From Pectobacterium versatile (GTDB lineage: Bacteria; Pseudomonadota; Gammaproteobacteria; Enterobacterales; Enterobacteriaceae): 64,000 nt of DNA. Made by a program: the position numbers and the translations under genes. Positions 21,523 through 32,963 of this stretch are shown here, in pieces. Location: contig NZ_JAINZP010000010.1 of NCBI RefSeq assembly GCF_020166435.1, forward strand, positions 62,001 to 126,000, in the 5' to 3' direction. The notes beneath the pieces were generated by a model, which was not told the origin of the DNA, made no database searches, and saw nothing but the letters and a program-made list of their open reading frames with translations. Positions within the stretch are counted from its first letter, which is position 1, and every line of letters begins with the position of its first letter.

Positions 21523-24222
21523 ATGACAGATGTAACCGTAAAATCGCTGGCCGCAGAGATTCAAACTCCGGTTGACCGCCTGGTGCAGCAGTTTGCTGAT
21601 GCGGGAATGACCAAGTCTGCATCGGACTCTGTAACCCAGCATGAAAAAGAAACGTTATTAGCGCATCTGAACCGCGATCGCGGTAATGCGCCAAGTAAAT
21701 TGACGCTGCAACGCAAAACGCGCAGCACGTTAAATGTCCCTAGCACCGGCGGTAAAAGTAAGTCGGTGCAGATCGAAGTCCGCAAGACACGCACTTATGT
21801 AAAACGCGATCCGATTGATGCTCAACAGGCTGAAGCGGAAGAGCAGGCACGGCGTGAAGCGGAAGAACAGGCACAACGTGCCGCTGAAGAGCAGGCTAAA
21901 CGCGAGGCCGATCTGCGCGAAGCTGCTGAGAAAGCGAAGCGTGCTGCCGACGAGCAAGCCAAACGTGAAGCCGCTGAAAAAGCTAAGCGTGATGTAGCGG
22001 AAAAAGAAAAAGTGACGAACCAACAAAACGAAAATATGACCAAGCCGGCTCAGTCTGAGAAAGCGAAACGTGAAGCGGAAGCTGCCGAGCTTAAGCGTAA
22101 AGCAGAAGAAACTGCACGTCTTAAAGTTGAAGAAGAAGCCCGCCGTATTGCTGAAGAAGCCCGTCGTATGGCAGAAGAAAATGCCGGACGTTGGGAAGCG
22201 GAAAGCGCTAAACCTGAAGAATCTGCCGATTATCATGTGACGACGTCGCATCATGCGCGTGAAGCGGAAGATGAAAACGACCGTCAGGTTGAAGGTGAAC
22301 GCCGTACCCGTACCCGTGCTGCTAAAGTAACCAAGCAGAAGAAAGGTAATCGCCAGTCGGAGTCCAAAGCTGACCGTGAAGAAGCACGCGCAGTTACCCG
22401 TGGCGGTAAAGGAAAACGTAAGCCAAGTTCACTGCAGCAGAGCTTCAATAAGCCTGCTCAGGCGGTTAACCGTGATGTTGTGATTGGTGAAACCGTTACC
22501 GTTGCTGAACTGGCTAACAAAATGGCAGTTAAAGGCTCTCAGGTCATCAAAACGATGATGAAGTTGGGAGCAATGGCAACCATCAACCAGGTCATCGACC
22601 AGGAAACCGCGCAACTTGTCGCGGAAGAGATGGGCCATAAAGTCATCCTGCGTCGTGAGAACGAGCTGGAAGAAGCCGTAATGAGCGACCGTGATATGGG
22701 CATCGCGGCGGAATCCCGCGCGCCAGTTGTGACCATCATGGGCCACGTTGACCACGGTAAAACCTCTCTGCTTGACTATATCCGTTCAACCAAGGTAGCA
22801 GCAGGTGAAGCGGGTGGTATTACCCAGCACATCGGTGCTTATCACGTTGAAACCGACAACGGTATGATTACGTTCTTGGATACACCAGGACACGCTGCGT
22901 TCACCGCAATGCGTGCTCGTGGTGCTCAGGCTACGGATATCGTGGTACTGGTTGTGGCGGCGGATGATGGCGTAATGCCTCAGACAATTGAAGCTATCCA
23001 GCACGCGAAAGCGGCTAAGGTGCCAGTTGTTGTCGCGGTAAACAAAATCGATAAGCCTGATGCCGATCCAGATCGTGTGAAAACCGAACTGTCTCAGTAC
23101 GGCATCATGCCGGAAGAGTGGGGCGGTGAATCTCAGTTTGTTCACGTATCCGCTAAAGCGGGTACGGGGATCGACGAACTGCTGGATGCGATTCTGTTGC
23201 AGGCTGAAGTTCTGGAACTGAAAGCGGTCCGTAGCGGCATGGCGAACGGTGTTGTGATCGAATCCTTCCTAGATAAAGGTCGTGGCCCAGTTGCAACCGT
23301 ACTGGTGCGTGAAGGTACGCTGAATAAAGGCGACATCGTTCTGTGCGGTTTTGAATATGGCCGTGTCCGTGCGATGCGTGATGAATTGGGTCGTGAAATC
23401 ACGTCCGCAGGACCTTCTATTCCTGTAGAAATTCTCGGTATGTCCGGTGTACCTGCCGCAGGTGACGAAGCAACGGTTGTTCGTGACGAGAAGAAAGCGC
23501 GCGAAGTGGCCTTGTATCGCCAGGGTAAATTCCGTGAAGTTAAACTGGCTCGTCAGCAGAAATCTAAACTGGAAAACATGTTTGCCAACATGACGGAAGG
23601 TGAAGTTTCTGAATTGAACATCGTTCTGAAATCTGACGTTCAGGGTTCTTGTGAAGCGATTTCCGATTCACTGCAGAAACTGTCTACTGATGAAGTGAAA
23701 GTGAAGATCGTCGGCTCCGGTGTGGGCGGTATCACAGAAACGGACGCTACGCTGGCAGCAGCATCTAATGCGATTATCCTTGGCTTTAATGTTCGTGCAG
23801 ATGGATCAGCTCGCCGCGTAGTTGAAGCGGAAAGTCTGGATCTGCGTTATTACTCCGTCATCTATGATTTGATCGACGAAGTGAAACAGGCGATGAGCGG
23901 TATGCTGGCGCCGGAATATAAGCAAGAGATCATCGGTCTGGCTGAAGTGCGTGACGTCTTTAAGTCACCTAAATTTGGTGCCGTCGCGGGTTGTATGGTG
24001 ACTGAAGGTATCGTTAAGCGTCACAACAAGATCCGTGTACTGCGTGACAACGTGGTTATCTATGAAGGCGAGCTGGAATCACTGCGCCGCTTCAAAGATG
24101 ACGTTGGCGAAGTCCGTAACGGCATGGAATGTGGTATCGCTGTGAAGAACTACAACGACGTTCGTCCTGGCGATATGATCGAAGTCTTTGAAACGATTGA
24201 GATCAAACGTACGATCGCATAA
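21523..24222 (+). CDS. infB: Translation initiation factor IF-2
   Basis: IF-2 is the GTPase that places fMet-tRNA on the 30S subunit and promotes subunit joining. The 899-residue protein has the enterobacterial N-terminal IF2 domain (1-50), a long charged Ala/Glu/Lys/Arg-rich coiled coil (about 105-240), a second IF2_N domain (about 320-370) and the G domain with [14 protein letters not shown] and NKID. EF-Tu-like domain II, IF2 domain 3 and the C-terminal fMet-binding domain follow. E. coli IF-2 has 890 residues. Confidence 0.99.
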   Translation: MTDVTVKSLAAEIQTPVDRLVQQFADAGMTKSASDSVTQHEKETLLAHLNRDRGNAPSKLTLQRKTRSTLNVPSTGGKSKSVQIEVRKTRTYVKRDPIDAQQAEAEEQARREAEEQAQRAAEEQAKREADLREAAEKAKRAADEQAKREAAEKAKRDVAEKEKVTNQQNENMTKPAQSEKAKREAEAAELKRKAEETARLKVEEEARRIAEEARRMAEENAGRWEAESAKPEESADYHVTTSHHAREAEDENDRQVEGERRTRTRAAKVTKQKKGNRQSESKADREEARAVTRGGKGKRKPSSLQQSFNKPAQAVNRDVVIGETVTVAELANKMAVKGSQVIKTMMKLGAMATINQVIDQETAQLVAEEMGHKVILRRENELEEAVMSDRDMGIAAESRAPVVTIMGHVDHGKTSLLDYIRSTKVAAGEAGGITQHIGAYHVETDNGMITFLDTPGHAAFTAMRARGAQATDIVVLVVAADDGVMPQTIEAIQHAKAAKVPVVVAVNKIDKPDADPDRVKTELSQYGIMPEEWGGESQFVHVSAKAGTGIDELLDAILLQAEVLELKAVRSGMANGVVIESFLDKGRGPVATVLVREGTLNKGDIVLCGFEYGRVRAMRDELGREITSAGPSIPVEILGMSGVPAAGDEATVVRDEKKAREVALYRQGKFREVKLARQQKSKLENMFANMTEGEVSELNIVLKSDVQGSCEAISDSLQKLSTDEVKVKIVGSGVGGITETDATLAAASNAIILGFNVRADGSARRVVEAESLDLRYYSVIYDLIDEVKQAMSGMLAPEYKQEIIGLAEVRDVFKSPKFGAVAGCMVTEGIVKRHNKIRVLRDNVVIYEGELESLRRFKDDVGEVRNGMECGIAVKNYNDVRPGDMIEVFETIEIKRTIA

Positions 24223-24255
24223 TCCGTTTTCAGCGACGATGTAAGTTATTAGTAA

Positions 24256-24281
24256 GGGGGGCCTAGTGCCCCCCGATTTTT
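24256..24281 (+). terminator. Hairpin with T tract between infB and rbfA
   Basis: GGGGGGC and GCCCCCC form a 7-base-pair stem with loop CTAGT, followed by GATTTTTA. It sits inside the operon just before the rbfA ribosome-binding site, so it may act as a partial terminator or processing site. Confidence 0.65.
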
Positions 24282-24296
24282 ACTTGAGGATTTATC

Positions 24297-24695
24297 ATGG
24301 CAAAAGAATTCAGCCGCACCCAGCGTGTCGCGCAGGAAATGCAAAAAGAAATCGCCATTATTATTCAGCGTGAAGTGAAAGATCCGCGCATCGGCATGGC
24401 GACCGTCTCCGGTGTGGAAGTGTCTCGCGATCTGGCGTACGCTAAGGTTTTTGTGACCTTCCTGAATGATAACGAACCAGAGCAAATTCAAACGGCAGTA
24501 AAAGCACTCCAAGATGCGTCTGGCTTTATCCGTAAGCTGATTGGCAAGGCAATGCGCCTGCGTGTTGTTCCAGAATTGACCTTCTCCTACGATAATTCAT
24601 TGGTTGAAGGGATGAGAATGTCCAATCTAGTGACCAATGTGGTCAGAAACGATACGGAACGTCGTCCTGTTACGGGCGAAGATCAGGAGGATTAA
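24297..24695 (+). CDS. rbfA: 30S ribosome-binding factor RbfA
   Basis: RbfA is a small KH-fold protein that binds the 30S subunit near helix 1 of 16S rRNA and is needed for late maturation and cold growth. The 132-residue protein begins [19 protein letters not shown], as in E. coli. Its last base overlaps the truB start (TAATG), indicating translational coupling. Confidence 0.98.
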   Translation: MAKEFSRTQRVAQEMQKEIAIIIQREVKDPRIGMATVSGVEVSRDLAYAKVFVTFLNDNEPEQIQTAVKALQDASGFIRKLIGKAMRLRVVPELTFSYDNSLVEGMRMSNLVTNVVRNDTERRPVTGEDQED

Positions 24696-25639
24696 TGAGT
24701 CGTCCTCGCCGCCGTGGCCGTGATGTACACGGCGTATTGTTATTAGATAAGCCGCAGGGCGTGTCGTCTAATGATGTTTTGCAGAAGGTAAAACGGATTT
24801 TTAACGCTAACAGAGCGGGCCATACGGGGGCGTTAGATCCATTAGCCACCGGTATGCTGCCGATTTGTCTTGGGGAAGCGACGAAGTTTTCCCAGTATCT
24901 GCTGGATTCTGATAAGCGCTACCGTGTCATTGCTCGACTTGGGCAACGGACTGACACCTCTGATGCCGATGGCAACGTGATTGAAGAACGTGCGATTGGC
25001 TTTTCTGCTATAGATTTGGAGCAGGCGCTGGAAGGCTTTCGTGGCACCACGCAGCAAGTGCCGTCCATGTACTCGGCTCTGAAATACCAAGGGCGCAAGC
25101 TGTATGAGTATGCCCGTCAGGGGCTGACGGTTCCACGTGAAGCACGTGAAATCACCGTTTACGAACTGCAGTTCATTCGCTGGGAAGGGGATGAACTGGA
25201 GCTAGAGATTCACTGCTCGAAAGGGACGTACATCCGTACCATTATTGACGATCTGGGCGAAAAGCTGGGCTGTGGCGCGCATGTGATTTACCTGCGTCGT
25301 TTGCAGGTTGCTACGTATCCTACCGAAAGAATGGTGACGCTGGAGCAGCTAGCAGCTTTGGCTGAGCAGGCTCAAACACAAGAACACCCACTTTCGCTGA
25401 GTCTCGATCCGCTGCTCATGCCGATGGAAAGCCCAGTTATTGATTTTCCCGAAGTGAATTTGACGCTGGTTGGTGCTGGTTATTTGAAGCTGGGGCAAGC
25501 GGTTCAGGCCGCGAATGCACCATTGAACGGCATGGTGAGAATCACCGAAGGTGACGAGCACAAATTTATTGGGATGGGTGAAATCGACAGCGATGGCCGC
25601 GTTGCGCCGCGTCGTTTGGTTGTTGAATTTCCAGTGTAA
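24695..25639 (+). CDS. truB: tRNA pseudouridine-55 synthase TruB
   Basis: TruB makes pseudouridine 55 in the T loop of elongator tRNAs. The 314-residue protein has the catalytic aspartate in [12 protein letters not shown] (D48), the [18 protein letters not shown] segment and a C-terminal PUA domain. It overlaps rbfA by one base. rpsO follows with its own promoter. Confidence 0.98.
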   Translation: MSRPRRRGRDVHGVLLLDKPQGVSSNDVLQKVKRIFNANRAGHTGALDPLATGMLPICLGEATKFSQYLLDSDKRYRVIARLGQRTDTSDADGNVIEERAIGFSAIDLEQALEGFRGTTQQVPSMYSALKYQGRKLYEYARQGLTVPREAREITVYELQFIRWEGDELELEIHCSKGTYIRTIIDDLGEKLGCGAHVIYLRRLQVATYPTERMVTLEQLAALAEQAQTQEHPLSLSLDPLLMPMESPVIDFPEVNLTLVGAGYLKLGQAVQAANAPLNGMVRITEGDEHKFIGMGEIDSDGRVAPRRLVVEFPV

Positions 25640-25656
25640 ACCCGCCCGTTGCCGCC

Positions 25657-25685
25657 TTGCTATCACAGAACGCTGAGGGTAGAAT
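25657..25685 (+). promoter_or_regulatory. Promoter of rpsO (P1)
   Basis: TTGCTA (25657-25662) and TAGAAT (25680-25685) are spaced by 17 bases and followed by AGCGCGG. Placement 77 bases before rpsO leaves a leader long enough for the S15 autoregulatory pseudoknot known in E. coli. Confidence 0.7.
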
Positions 25686-25761
25686 AGCGCGGCTTGACTA
25701 TTGGGTGGCTGAATTAGAGATCGGCGCCTGTTTTTTTATCTATAATGTTTGGAGTATTACA

Positions 25762-26031
25762 ATGTCTCTAAGTGTTGAAGCTAAAGCTAAAATCGTAGCA
25801 GACTTCGGTCGTGGCACTAACGATAGTGGTTCTACTGAAGTTCAGGTTGCTTTGCTGACTGCGCAGATCAACCACCTGCAAGGCCACTTTTCTGAGCACA
25901 AAAAAGATCACCACAGCCGTCGTGGTCTGCTGCGTATGGTTTCTCAGCGTCGTAAGCTGCTGGACTACCTGAAGCGTAAAGATGTAGCACGTTACACCAG
26001 TCTGATCGAGCGTCTGGGTCTGCGTCGCTAA
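25762..26031 (+). CDS. rpsO: 30S ribosomal protein S15
   Basis: S15 (89 residues) is a primary 16S rRNA-binding protein and represses its own translation. The ATG at 25762 ([12 protein letters not shown]) follows TTGGAG; upstream in-frame codons are inside the promoter and leader. The [12 protein letters not shown] segment is characteristic. Confidence 0.99.
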   Translation: MSLSVEAKAKIVADFGRGTNDSGSTEVQVALLTAQINHLQGHFSEHKKDHHSRRGLLRMVSQRRKLLDYLKRKDVARYTSLIERLGLRR

Positions 26032-26050
26032 GTCTTCTGTGTTTCAGTGG

Positions 26051-26078
26051 GAAGGGGCCTCTTTTGGCCCCTTTCTTC
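26051..26078 (+). terminator. Terminator after rpsO
   Basis: The stem AAGGGGCC/GGCCCCTTT with loop TCTTTT leads to CTTCT. In E. coli this terminator is partial and lets some transcripts continue to pnp. Confidence 0.85.
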
Positions 26079-26145
26079 TAGGAAGCGTTAGCAAAACAGA
26101 GTAGTGTATTGTTGTTAATATGATCTTTCATTACAGAGGTTCGCG

Positions 26146-26198
26146 CGGCTAATGAGAGGCTTTATCTGCATAAGCAAGATAAGGGTTGTCATTAGTCG
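26146..26198 (+). promoter_or_regulatory. pnp leader: RNase III-type leader stem-loop of pnp
   Basis: CGGCTAATGA-GAGGC-TTATCT pairs with AGATAA-GGGTTG-TCATTAGTCG around a small loop, giving a long imperfect stem about 80 bases before pnp. In E. coli the equivalent stem is cut by RNase III and the cut transcript is then destabilised by PNPase itself, which is its autoregulation. The position and form fit that function. Confidence 0.7.
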
Positions 26199-26280
26199 TG
26201 AGAATGTAGTGCAAAGGTCGGGAGTTCACTGGCGCGTTTATCTTGAATACGTGTAGCGCGCCCCAGCTAAGGATATTATT

Positions 26281-28401
26281 TTGCTGAATCCGATCGTTCG
26301 TAAGTTCCAATATGGTCAGCATACCGTCACGTTAGAGACCGGTATGATGGCACGCCAAGCTACCGCCGCTGTGATGGTAAGCATGGATGATACTGCGGTA
26401 TTCGTTACCGTTGTAGGCGCTAAAAGTGCTAAGCCGGGTCAAAGTTTCTTCCCGTTGACGGTTAACTATCAGGAGCGTACCTACGCTGCTGGACGTTTCC
26501 CTGGTGGTTTCTTCCGCCGTGAAGGTCGTCCAAGTGAAGGCGAAACGCTGACTTCTCGTCTGATTGACCGCCCGATTCGCCCTCTGTTCCCAGAAGGTTT
26601 CCTGAATGAAGTTCAGGTGATTGCGACCGTCGTTTCTGTTAACCCACAGGTTAGCCCTGACATCGTTGCCATGATTGGTGCCTCTGCGGCGCTGAGCCTG
26701 TCTGGTATTCCGTTCAACGGCCCTATCGGTGTTGCTCGCGTTGGTTATCTGAACGACCAGTATGTCCTGAACCCAACGATGGACGAGTTGAAAGAAAGCC
26801 GTCTGGATCTGGTGGTTGCCGGTACAGAAGGCGCGGTTCTGATGGTGGAATCTGAAGCTGAGCTGCTGAGCGAAGATCAGATGCTGGGTGCTGTGGTGTT
26901 TGGTCACGAGCAACAGCAGATCGTTATCCAAAACATCAACTCACTGGTTGCTGAAGCGGGCAAACCGAAGTGGGAATGGCATGCGCCAGAAGTTAACGTT
27001 TCTTTAGAGCAGCGTGTACAGACTTTGTCTGAAGCTCGTCTGGGTGACGCTTACCGCATCACTGAAAAACAAGAGCGTTATGCACAAGTTAATGTCATCA
27101 AAGCGGATGTTGTTGCTGCTCTGCAGGTTGAAGACGAGACTCTGAGTGCGGGTGATATCCAGGAAATTCTGGGTGACGTTGAGAAAAATGTCGTACGTAG
27201 CCGTGTGCTAGCTGGTGAACCGCGTATCGATGGCCGTGAAAAAGACATGATTCGTGGTCTGGATGTTCGTACTGGCGTACTGCCGCGTACTCACGGTTCT
27301 GCACTGTTCACTCGTGGTGAAACGCAGGCGTTGGTAACCGCAACGTTGGGAACTGAGCGTGATGCGCAGAACATCGACGAGCTGACTGGCGAACGTACCG
27401 ATCGCTTCCTGCTGCACTACAACTTCCCTCCGTACTGTGTTGGTGAAACGGGTATGGTCGGTTCGCCTAAGCGTCGTGAAATCGGTCACGGCCGTCTGGC
27501 TAAGCGTGGCGTGTTGGCCGTTATGCCTAAGGCGAACGAATTCCCGTACACCGTGCGTGTCGTGTCTGAAATCACAGAATCCAACGGTTCTTCGTCTATG
27601 GCGTCTGTCTGCGGTGCTTCTCTGGCACTGATGGATGCAGGTGTGCCAATTAAATCAGCCGTTGCGGGTATCGCGATGGGTCTGGTGAAAGAAGGCGATA
27701 ACTTTGTTGTTCTGTCCGACATTCTGGGTGACGAAGACCACCTGGGCGATATGGACTTCAAAGTTGCTGGTAGCCGTGAAGGTATCACCGCACTGCAAAT
27801 GGATATCAAGATCGAAGGGATTACCCGTGAGATCATGCAGGTTGCTTTGAATCAGGCCAAAGGTGCACGTTTGCACATTCTGGGTGTGATGGAGCAGGCA
27901 ATCAGCACGCCGCGTGGCGATATCTCTGAATTCGCACCGCGTATTCACACCATCAAAATCAGTACCGATAAGATCAAAGATGTGATCGGTAAAGGTGGTT
28001 CAGTGATCCGTGCGTTGACGGAAGAGACGGGCACAACGATTGAAATTGAAGACGATGGTACTGTGAAGATCGCTTCAACTGACGGCGAAAAAGCGAAACA
28101 CGCGATTCGTCGTATTGAAGAGATCACTGCTGAAATCGAAGTCGGCCGCGTGTACCAGGGTAAAGTTACCCGCATCGTTGACTTTGGTGCTTTCGTCGCT
28201 ATTGGCGGCGGCAAAGAAGGCCTGGTGCATATTTCTCAGATCGCTGACAAGCGAGTAGAGAAAGTAACTGACTACCTGCAAATGGGTCAGGAAGTGCCGG
28301 TCAAGGTTCTGGAAGTTGATCGTCAGGGCCGCGTGCGCTTAAGCATCAAAGAAGCAAATGCGCAAACTCAGGAAGCGGCAGTCCCGTCTTCTGAGGAATA
28401 A
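26281..28401 (+). CDS. pnp: Polyribonucleotide nucleotidyltransferase (PNPase)
   Basis: PNPase is the phosphorolytic 3'-5' exoribonuclease of the RNA degradosome. The TTG at 26281 ([11 protein letters not shown]) is the start, as in E. coli, after AAGGATATT. The 706-residue protein has two RNase PH domains (about 1-215 and 310-545) separated by an all-alpha linker, then KH ([14 protein letters not shown]) and S1 ([16 protein letters not shown]) RNA-binding domains. The leader hairpin suggests autoregulation. Confidence 0.99.
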   Translation: MLNPIVRKFQYGQHTVTLETGMMARQATAAVMVSMDDTAVFVTVVGAKSAKPGQSFFPLTVNYQERTYAAGRFPGGFFRREGRPSEGETLTSRLIDRPIRPLFPEGFLNEVQVIATVVSVNPQVSPDIVAMIGASAALSLSGIPFNGPIGVARVGYLNDQYVLNPTMDELKESRLDLVVAGTEGAVLMVESEAELLSEDQMLGAVVFGHEQQQIVIQNINSLVAEAGKPKWEWHAPEVNVSLEQRVQTLSEARLGDAYRITEKQERYAQVNVIKADVVAALQVEDETLSAGDIQEILGDVEKNVVRSRVLAGEPRIDGREKDMIRGLDVRTGVLPRTHGSALFTRGETQALVTATLGTERDAQNIDELTGERTDRFLLHYNFPPYCVGETGMVGSPKRREIGHGRLAKRGVLAVMPKANEFPYTVRVVSEITESNGSSSMASVCGASLALMDAGVPIKSAVAGIAMGLVKEGDNFVVLSDILGDEDHLGDMDFKVAGSREGITALQMDIKIEGITREIMQVALNQAKGARLHILGVMEQAISTPRGDISEFAPRIHTIKISTDKIKDVIGKGGSVIRALTEETGTTIEIEDDGTVKIASTDGEKAKHAIRRIEEITAEIEVGRVYQGKVTRIVDFGAFVAIGGGKEGLVHISQIADKRVEKVTDYLQMGQEVPVKVLEVDRQGRVRLSIKEANAQTQEAAVPSSEE

Positions 28402-28424
28402 CGACTGTTAGAAAACGGCCTTAT

Positions 28425-28453
28425 GGCACCTTGCCTGATTATGGCAAGGTGCC
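28425..28453 (+). other. Stem-loop between pnp and nlpI
   Basis: GGCACCTTGCC and GGCAAGGTGCC form an 11-base-pair perfect stem with a 7-base loop. No T tract follows, so it is more likely a 3'-end or processing structure than a full terminator. Confidence 0.6.
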
Positions 28454-28538
28454 GCGTGTATCGTAAGGGTATGGATGTCCTTGCGTTGAGCGGTCCGGGA
28501 CAGGATGTTCATCCAATGTTTGTCTTCGGGAGTGGGAA

Positions 28539-29423
28539 ATGAAGCCTTTCTTGCGCTGGTGTTATGTTGCAACAGCACTCATGCTGGCAGGATGCAGCAA
28601 CACGGATTGGCGTAAAGACGTAGTATTGGCGATTCCGTTACAGCCTACTTTGCAGCAGGAAGTAATCTTGGCACGCATGGAACAAATCCTTGCAAGCCGG
28701 GCATTAACCGATGATGAGCGAGCACAGCTATTATATGAGCGCGGAGTGCTGTATGATAGTCTCGGGTTACGGGCATTGGCGCGGAATGATTTTTCACAAG
28801 CGTTGACGATCCGCCCTGATATTCCAGAAGTTTTTAACTATTTGGGTATCTATTTAACGCAGGCAGGCAATTTTGATGCTGCCTATGAAGCGTTTGATTC
28901 TGTACTAGAGCTTGATCCAACTTACAATTACGCGCGTTTAAACCGTGGCATCGCTTTGTATTACGGCGGTCGCTATCTGTTAGCGCAGGATGATCTGCTG
29001 GCGTTTTATCGAGACGATCCGAATGATCCTTTCCGTTCGTTGTGGCTGTATCTTGTGGAGCGAGAAATCAATCCAGAGACGGCCAAAATTGCGTTGAAGA
29101 AACGCTATGACGACGCCAAGAAAGGGCCTTGGGGATGGAATATTGTCGAATTCTACCTGGGCAGTATCAGTGAAAAAACATTGATGCAGCGTTTACAGGA
29201 AGAAGCTACGGATAACACTTCGCTCGCTGAGCATCTCAGTGAAACTGACTTCTATTTAGGTAAGCACTACCTAAGTCTGGGGGACAAGAACACCGCTTTG
29301 GCGCTGTTCAAGCTGACGGTTGCCAACAATGTTCATAACTTTGTTGAGCACCGCTATGCATTGTTGGAATTGGCGCTATTAGGCCAAGAGCAAGACGACC
29401 TATCAGGATCGGACCAGCAATAG
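28539..29423 (+). CDS. nlpI: Lipoprotein NlpI
   Basis: NlpI is an outer-membrane lipoprotein that brings the protease Prc to the murein hydrolase MepS and scaffolds peptidoglycan enzymes. The 294-residue precursor has a lipoprotein signal with lipobox LAGC (C19), followed by several TPR repeats (about 60-270). Its position after pnp is as in E. coli. Confidence 0.97.
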   Translation: MKPFLRWCYVATALMLAGCSNTDWRKDVVLAIPLQPTLQQEVILARMEQILASRALTDDERAQLLYERGVLYDSLGLRALARNDFSQALTIRPDIPEVFNYLGIYLTQAGNFDAAYEAFDSVLELDPTYNYARLNRGIALYYGGRYLLAQDDLLAFYRDDPNDPFRSLWLYLVEREINPETAKIALKKRYDDAKKGPWGWNIVEFYLGSISEKTLMQRLQEEATDNTSLAEHLSETDFYLGKHYLSLGDKNTALALFKLTVANNVHNFVEHRYALLELALLGQEQDDLSGSDQQ

Positions 29424-29462
29424 CTGACGAACACTTAATCAGCCTGAAAAACTTCGGTTATC

Positions 29463-29486
29463 GCCTTCACGGGTGAGGGCTTTTTT
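29463..29486 (+). terminator. Terminator after nlpI
   Basis: GCCTTCA/TGAGGGC with loop CGGG and a T6 tail, 40 bases after the nlpI stop. Confidence 0.78.
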
Positions 29487-29597
29487 GTTCGCTTTTTAAT
29501 CCAATTTGAGCCGGTTCACACTTTTCAATGAAAATGACTGAAAATTTTCACGATGAGTTATGTAGACTGGCCGCCATGTTTAATGAGGCACGTGTAC

Positions 29598-31514
29598 ATG
29601 ACTGATTTATTTACTTCTTTTTCCGATTTGGGGCTGTCTGCTCCTATTATTAATGCCCTGACCGATCTGGGCTATGAAAAACCATCGCCGATTCAGGCTG
29701 AATGTATTCCTCACCTGCTGAGCGGTCGCGATGTGTTGGGTATGGCACAGACTGGCAGCGGTAAAACGGCGGCTTTTGCTCTGCCATTACTCAATAATTT
29801 AAAACCTGAGTTAAAAGCGCCGCAGATGCTGGTGTTGGCTCCAACTCGTGAGCTGGCTGTTCAGGTTGCTGAAGCCTGTAATGATTTTGCCAAGCATATG
29901 CATGGCGTTAACGTTGTTGCCTTATACGGCGGCCAGCGTTATGACGTGCAACTGCGCGCTTTGCGTGGTGGAGCACAAATCGTTGTTGGTACGCCGGGCC
30001 GTCTGTTGGATCACCTGAAGCGTGGCACGCTGGATCTGTCCAATCTGAGTGGTCTGGTGCTGGATGAAGCCGATGAAATGCTGCGTATGGGCTTCATCGA
30101 AGATGTTGAAAACATCATGGCTCAGATCCCTGCTGCGCATCAGACTGCGCTGTTCTCTGCAACCATGCCAGAAGCGATTCGTCGTATTACGCGTCGGTTC
30201 ATGAAAGATCCACAGGAAGTTCGCATCCAATCAAGCGTGACTACGCGTCCAGACATCAGCCAGAGCTACTGGACAGTGCAGGGTATGCGTAAAAATGAAG
30301 CGCTGGTACGTTTCCTAGAAGCGGAAGATTTTGATGCGGCGATTATTTTCGTTCGTACCAAAAATGCTACGTTGGAAGTGGCAGAAGCGTTGGAGCGCAG
30401 TGGTTACAACAGCGCCGCGCTGAACGGTGATATGAATCAGGCGCTGCGTGAACAAACGCTGGAGCGTCTGAAGGATGGTCGTCTGGATATCCTGATTGCA
30501 ACCGACGTTGCGGCACGTGGTCTGGATGTTGAGCGTATCAGCCTGGTAGTGAACTACGACATCCCAATGGATTCGGAGTCTTACGTCCACCGTATTGGTC
30601 GTACTGGCCGCGCAGGCCGTGCAGGTCGCGCACTGCTGTTTGTTGAAAACCGTGAACGCCGCCTGCTGCGCAACGTTGAACGCACAATGAAGCTGACAAT
30701 TCCTGAAGTGGAATTGCCAAATGCAGAATTGCTGGGTCAGCGCCGTCTGGCTAAATTTGCCGCTAAAGTACAGCAACAGCTGGAAAGCAGCGATCTGGAT
30801 ATGTACCGTGCGCTGTTGACGAAATTGCAACCGCAGGAAGAGTTGGATGTTGAAACGCTGGCTGCTGCGCTGCTGAAAATGGCGCAAGGCGAACGTCCTC
30901 TGATTCTGCCGCCAGATCCGGCATTCCGTCCGCGTCGTGAATACCGCGATCGTGATGAGTCTCGTAGTGATTCACGTGGCGATCGTCGTCGTGAACCCCG
31001 CGATGCTCGCGATTCCCGTGATTCCCAACCCCGTGATGGTGACCGTCCACAGCGTCGTGAGCGTCGTGATGCGGGTGAGATGCAGCTGTATCGTATCGAA
31101 GTGGGTCGTGATGACGGCGTTGAAGTTCGCCACATTGTTGGTGCTATCGCCAACGAAGGTGATATCAGCAGCCGCTACATCGGTAACATCAAGCTGTTCG
31201 GGTCTCACTCGACGATTGAGCTGCCGAAAGGTATGCCGGGCGACCTGTTATCACACTTTACCCGCACGCGTATTCTGAACAAACCAATGAATATGCAATT
31301 GCTGGGTGATGCAGTCGCACAGCCAGAACGTCGTGGTGGTGGTCGTCCTGCGGGCGCGGGCGGCGAACGTCGTGATGGCGCAGCGCCACGCCGCTCTTTC
31401 GGCGGTGGTGAACGCCGTGAAGGTAACGCTAACGGCGGTGAGCGTCGCGAACGTTCTTTCAATCGTGATGCCGCTGCACCGCGTGCTCCACGTCGTCGTC
31501 CTGCTGACGCATAA
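29598..31514 (+). CDS. deaD: ATP-dependent RNA helicase DeaD (CsdA)
   Basis: DeaD is the cold-shock DEAD-box helicase that helps 50S assembly and mRNA decay. The ATG at 29598 ([13 protein letters not shown]) gives 638 residues. Visible motifs are Q motif, [22 protein letters not shown] (DEAD box), SATMP, and [13 protein letters not shown]. After the RecA domains come a dimerisation region, an RNA-binding domain ([18 protein letters not shown]) and a long arginine-rich tail with RD, RR and GGERR repeats. A strong terminator follows. The mtr gene that follows deaD in E. coli is absent. Confidence 0.98.
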   Translation: MTDLFTSFSDLGLSAPIINALTDLGYEKPSPIQAECIPHLLSGRDVLGMAQTGSGKTAAFALPLLNNLKPELKAPQMLVLAPTRELAVQVAEACNDFAKHMHGVNVVALYGGQRYDVQLRALRGGAQIVVGTPGRLLDHLKRGTLDLSNLSGLVLDEADEMLRMGFIEDVENIMAQIPAAHQTALFSATMPEAIRRITRRFMKDPQEVRIQSSVTTRPDISQSYWTVQGMRKNEALVRFLEAEDFDAAIIFVRTKNATLEVAEALERSGYNSAALNGDMNQALREQTLERLKDGRLDILIATDVAARGLDVERISLVVNYDIPMDSESYVHRIGRTGRAGRAGRALLFVENRERRLLRNVERTMKLTIPEVELPNAELLGQRRLAKFAAKVQQQLESSDLDMYRALLTKLQPQEELDVETLAAALLKMAQGERPLILPPDPAFRPRREYRDRDESRSDSRGDRRREPRDARDSRDSQPRDGDRPQRRERRDAGEMQLYRIEVGRDDGVEVRHIVGAIANEGDISSRYIGNIKLFGSHSTIELPKGMPGDLLSHFTRTRILNKPMNMQLLGDAVAQPERRGGGRPAGAGGERRDGAAPRRSFGGGERREGNANGGERRERSFNRDAAAPRAPRRRPADA

Positions 31515-31548
31515 GCTACGATTGATTTAAAAAATCTGCTGCAATATA

Positions 31549-31576
31549 AAACGACCCTGAACGGGTCGTTTTTTTA
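31549..31576 (+). terminator. Terminator after deaD
   Basis: AACGACCC/GGGTCGTT with a short loop followed by a T6 run, between convergent deaD and yhbW. Confidence 0.88.
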
Positions 31577-31602
31577 GCCAGAATAAACTCACTCGTTCGA
31601 TA

Positions 31603-32610
31603 TTACAGCGTCTGCAGTACATCCATCGCGATTTCAAACGATCGCAGTCGTGCCTGATGGTCAAAAATTTGACCATTAATCATCACTTCATCCGCCCGCG
31701 TTTCACGCAAAAGGCTCTGCAATCCATGACGGACTTTCGCGCTATCGCCAACAATCGACAGCCGCAGTGCTTGATCAGTACCAAACTGCTCGGCAGGTGA
31801 TCCGACCGTATCGATGTTTTCTACCGGCGCGGGCAGCGGGCCTGGCGTGCCACGGCGCAGGTTGATGAATTGTTGCTGCATCGAGGTGAAGAGGAAGCGC
31901 GCATCCCGATCGCTATCGGCTGCAACCACATTGACGCAAACCATCGTGTAGGGCTTGGCGTGGGTAGCGGAAGGGACAAAGTTTTCACGGTAGAGTCGGA
32001 AGGCTTCCAGCAACATATCGGGGGCGAAATGAGCGGCAAAGGAGAAAGGTAAACCCAGTCTCGCGGCTAATTGTGCGCTGTACAGGCTCGATCCCAATAG
32101 CCAGATCGGAACGTGTAGACCTTGTCCGGGGACGGCCTGTACTGCCTGACCCGGCTGTGCATCGGCGAAATAGCGTTGCAATTCCTGCACATCGCGCGGG
32201 AAATCTTCGATATCGGCATTGAGGTGACGGCGCAGCGCCATCATGGTGCGCTGGTCGGTACCGGGTGCGCGACCTAATCCCAAATCGATACGGCCGGGGT
32301 ACAGCGATTCCAGCGTACCGAACTGCTCGGCGATGACGAGCGGTGAGTGGTTCGGTAGCATCACGCCGCCGGAGCCGAGACGGATGCGTTGTGTGCCCGA
32401 GGCAAGATAGCCAAGCAGCACCGACGTCGCCGCGCTGGCGATACCCGTCATGCTGTGGTGTTCCGCCAGCCAATAGCGGTGATAGCCCCATTTTTCTGTA
32501 TGTTGCGCCAGATCCAGCGAGCGATGGAAGGCGTCACGCGCTATCGAACCTTGCGGAATCGGCGCAAGATCGAGGACGGAAAACACGGTGGATTGAGAAG
32601 GTGTGGACAT
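31603..32610 (-). CDS. yhbW: Luciferase-like flavin-dependent monooxygenase YhbW
   Basis: The 335-residue protein belongs to the bacterial luciferase-like LLM family (F420/FMN-dependent oxidoreductases) and equals E. coli YhbW in length. The start [21 protein letters not shown], the [13 protein letters not shown] loop and the [13 protein letters not shown] segment are family features. The ATG at 32610 is preferred to one 11 codons upstream. Substrate unknown. It is convergent with deaD and its promoter region borders an ERIC repeat. Confidence 0.93.
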   Translation of the reverse strand: MSTPSQSTVFSVLDLAPIPQGSIARDAFHRSLDLAQHTEKWGYHRYWLAEHHSMTGIASAATSVLLGYLASGTQRIRLGSGGVMLPNHSPLVIAEQFGTLESLYPGRIDLGLGRAPGTDQRTMMALRRHLNADIEDFPRDVQELQRYFADAQPGQAVQAVPGQGLHVPIWLLGSSLYSAQLAARLGLPFSFAAHFAPDMLLEAFRLYRENFVPSATHAKPYTMVCVNVVAADSDRDARFLFTSMQQQFINLRRGTPGPLPAPVENIDTVGSPAEQFGTDQALRLSIVGDSAKVRHGLQSLLRETRADEVMINGQIFDHQARLRSFEIAMDVLQTL

Positions 32611-32740
32611 AATATGGCTCACTTTGTTGTTCACTGACTCCACCCATTCGGTGGATGCTAACGCTGTCAGTCAATGATGAAAGTCAGAGCAGTATGAGGG
32701 AATGTTGCGGTGCTATGTAATTCAAAAGGTGCGTTTATAT

Positions 32741-32923
<183 letters not shown>

Positions 32924-32963
32924 ATAGGGGAAAGGGCGGCTGGCCGCCCTGATAGGAAGTGAG

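Noticed and set aside
21820-22260. Dense short repeats in DNA (GAAGAGCAGGC-like units)
   Set aside because: They encode the normal Ala/Glu/Lys/Arg coiled coil of IF-2, not a mobile or tandem repeat.
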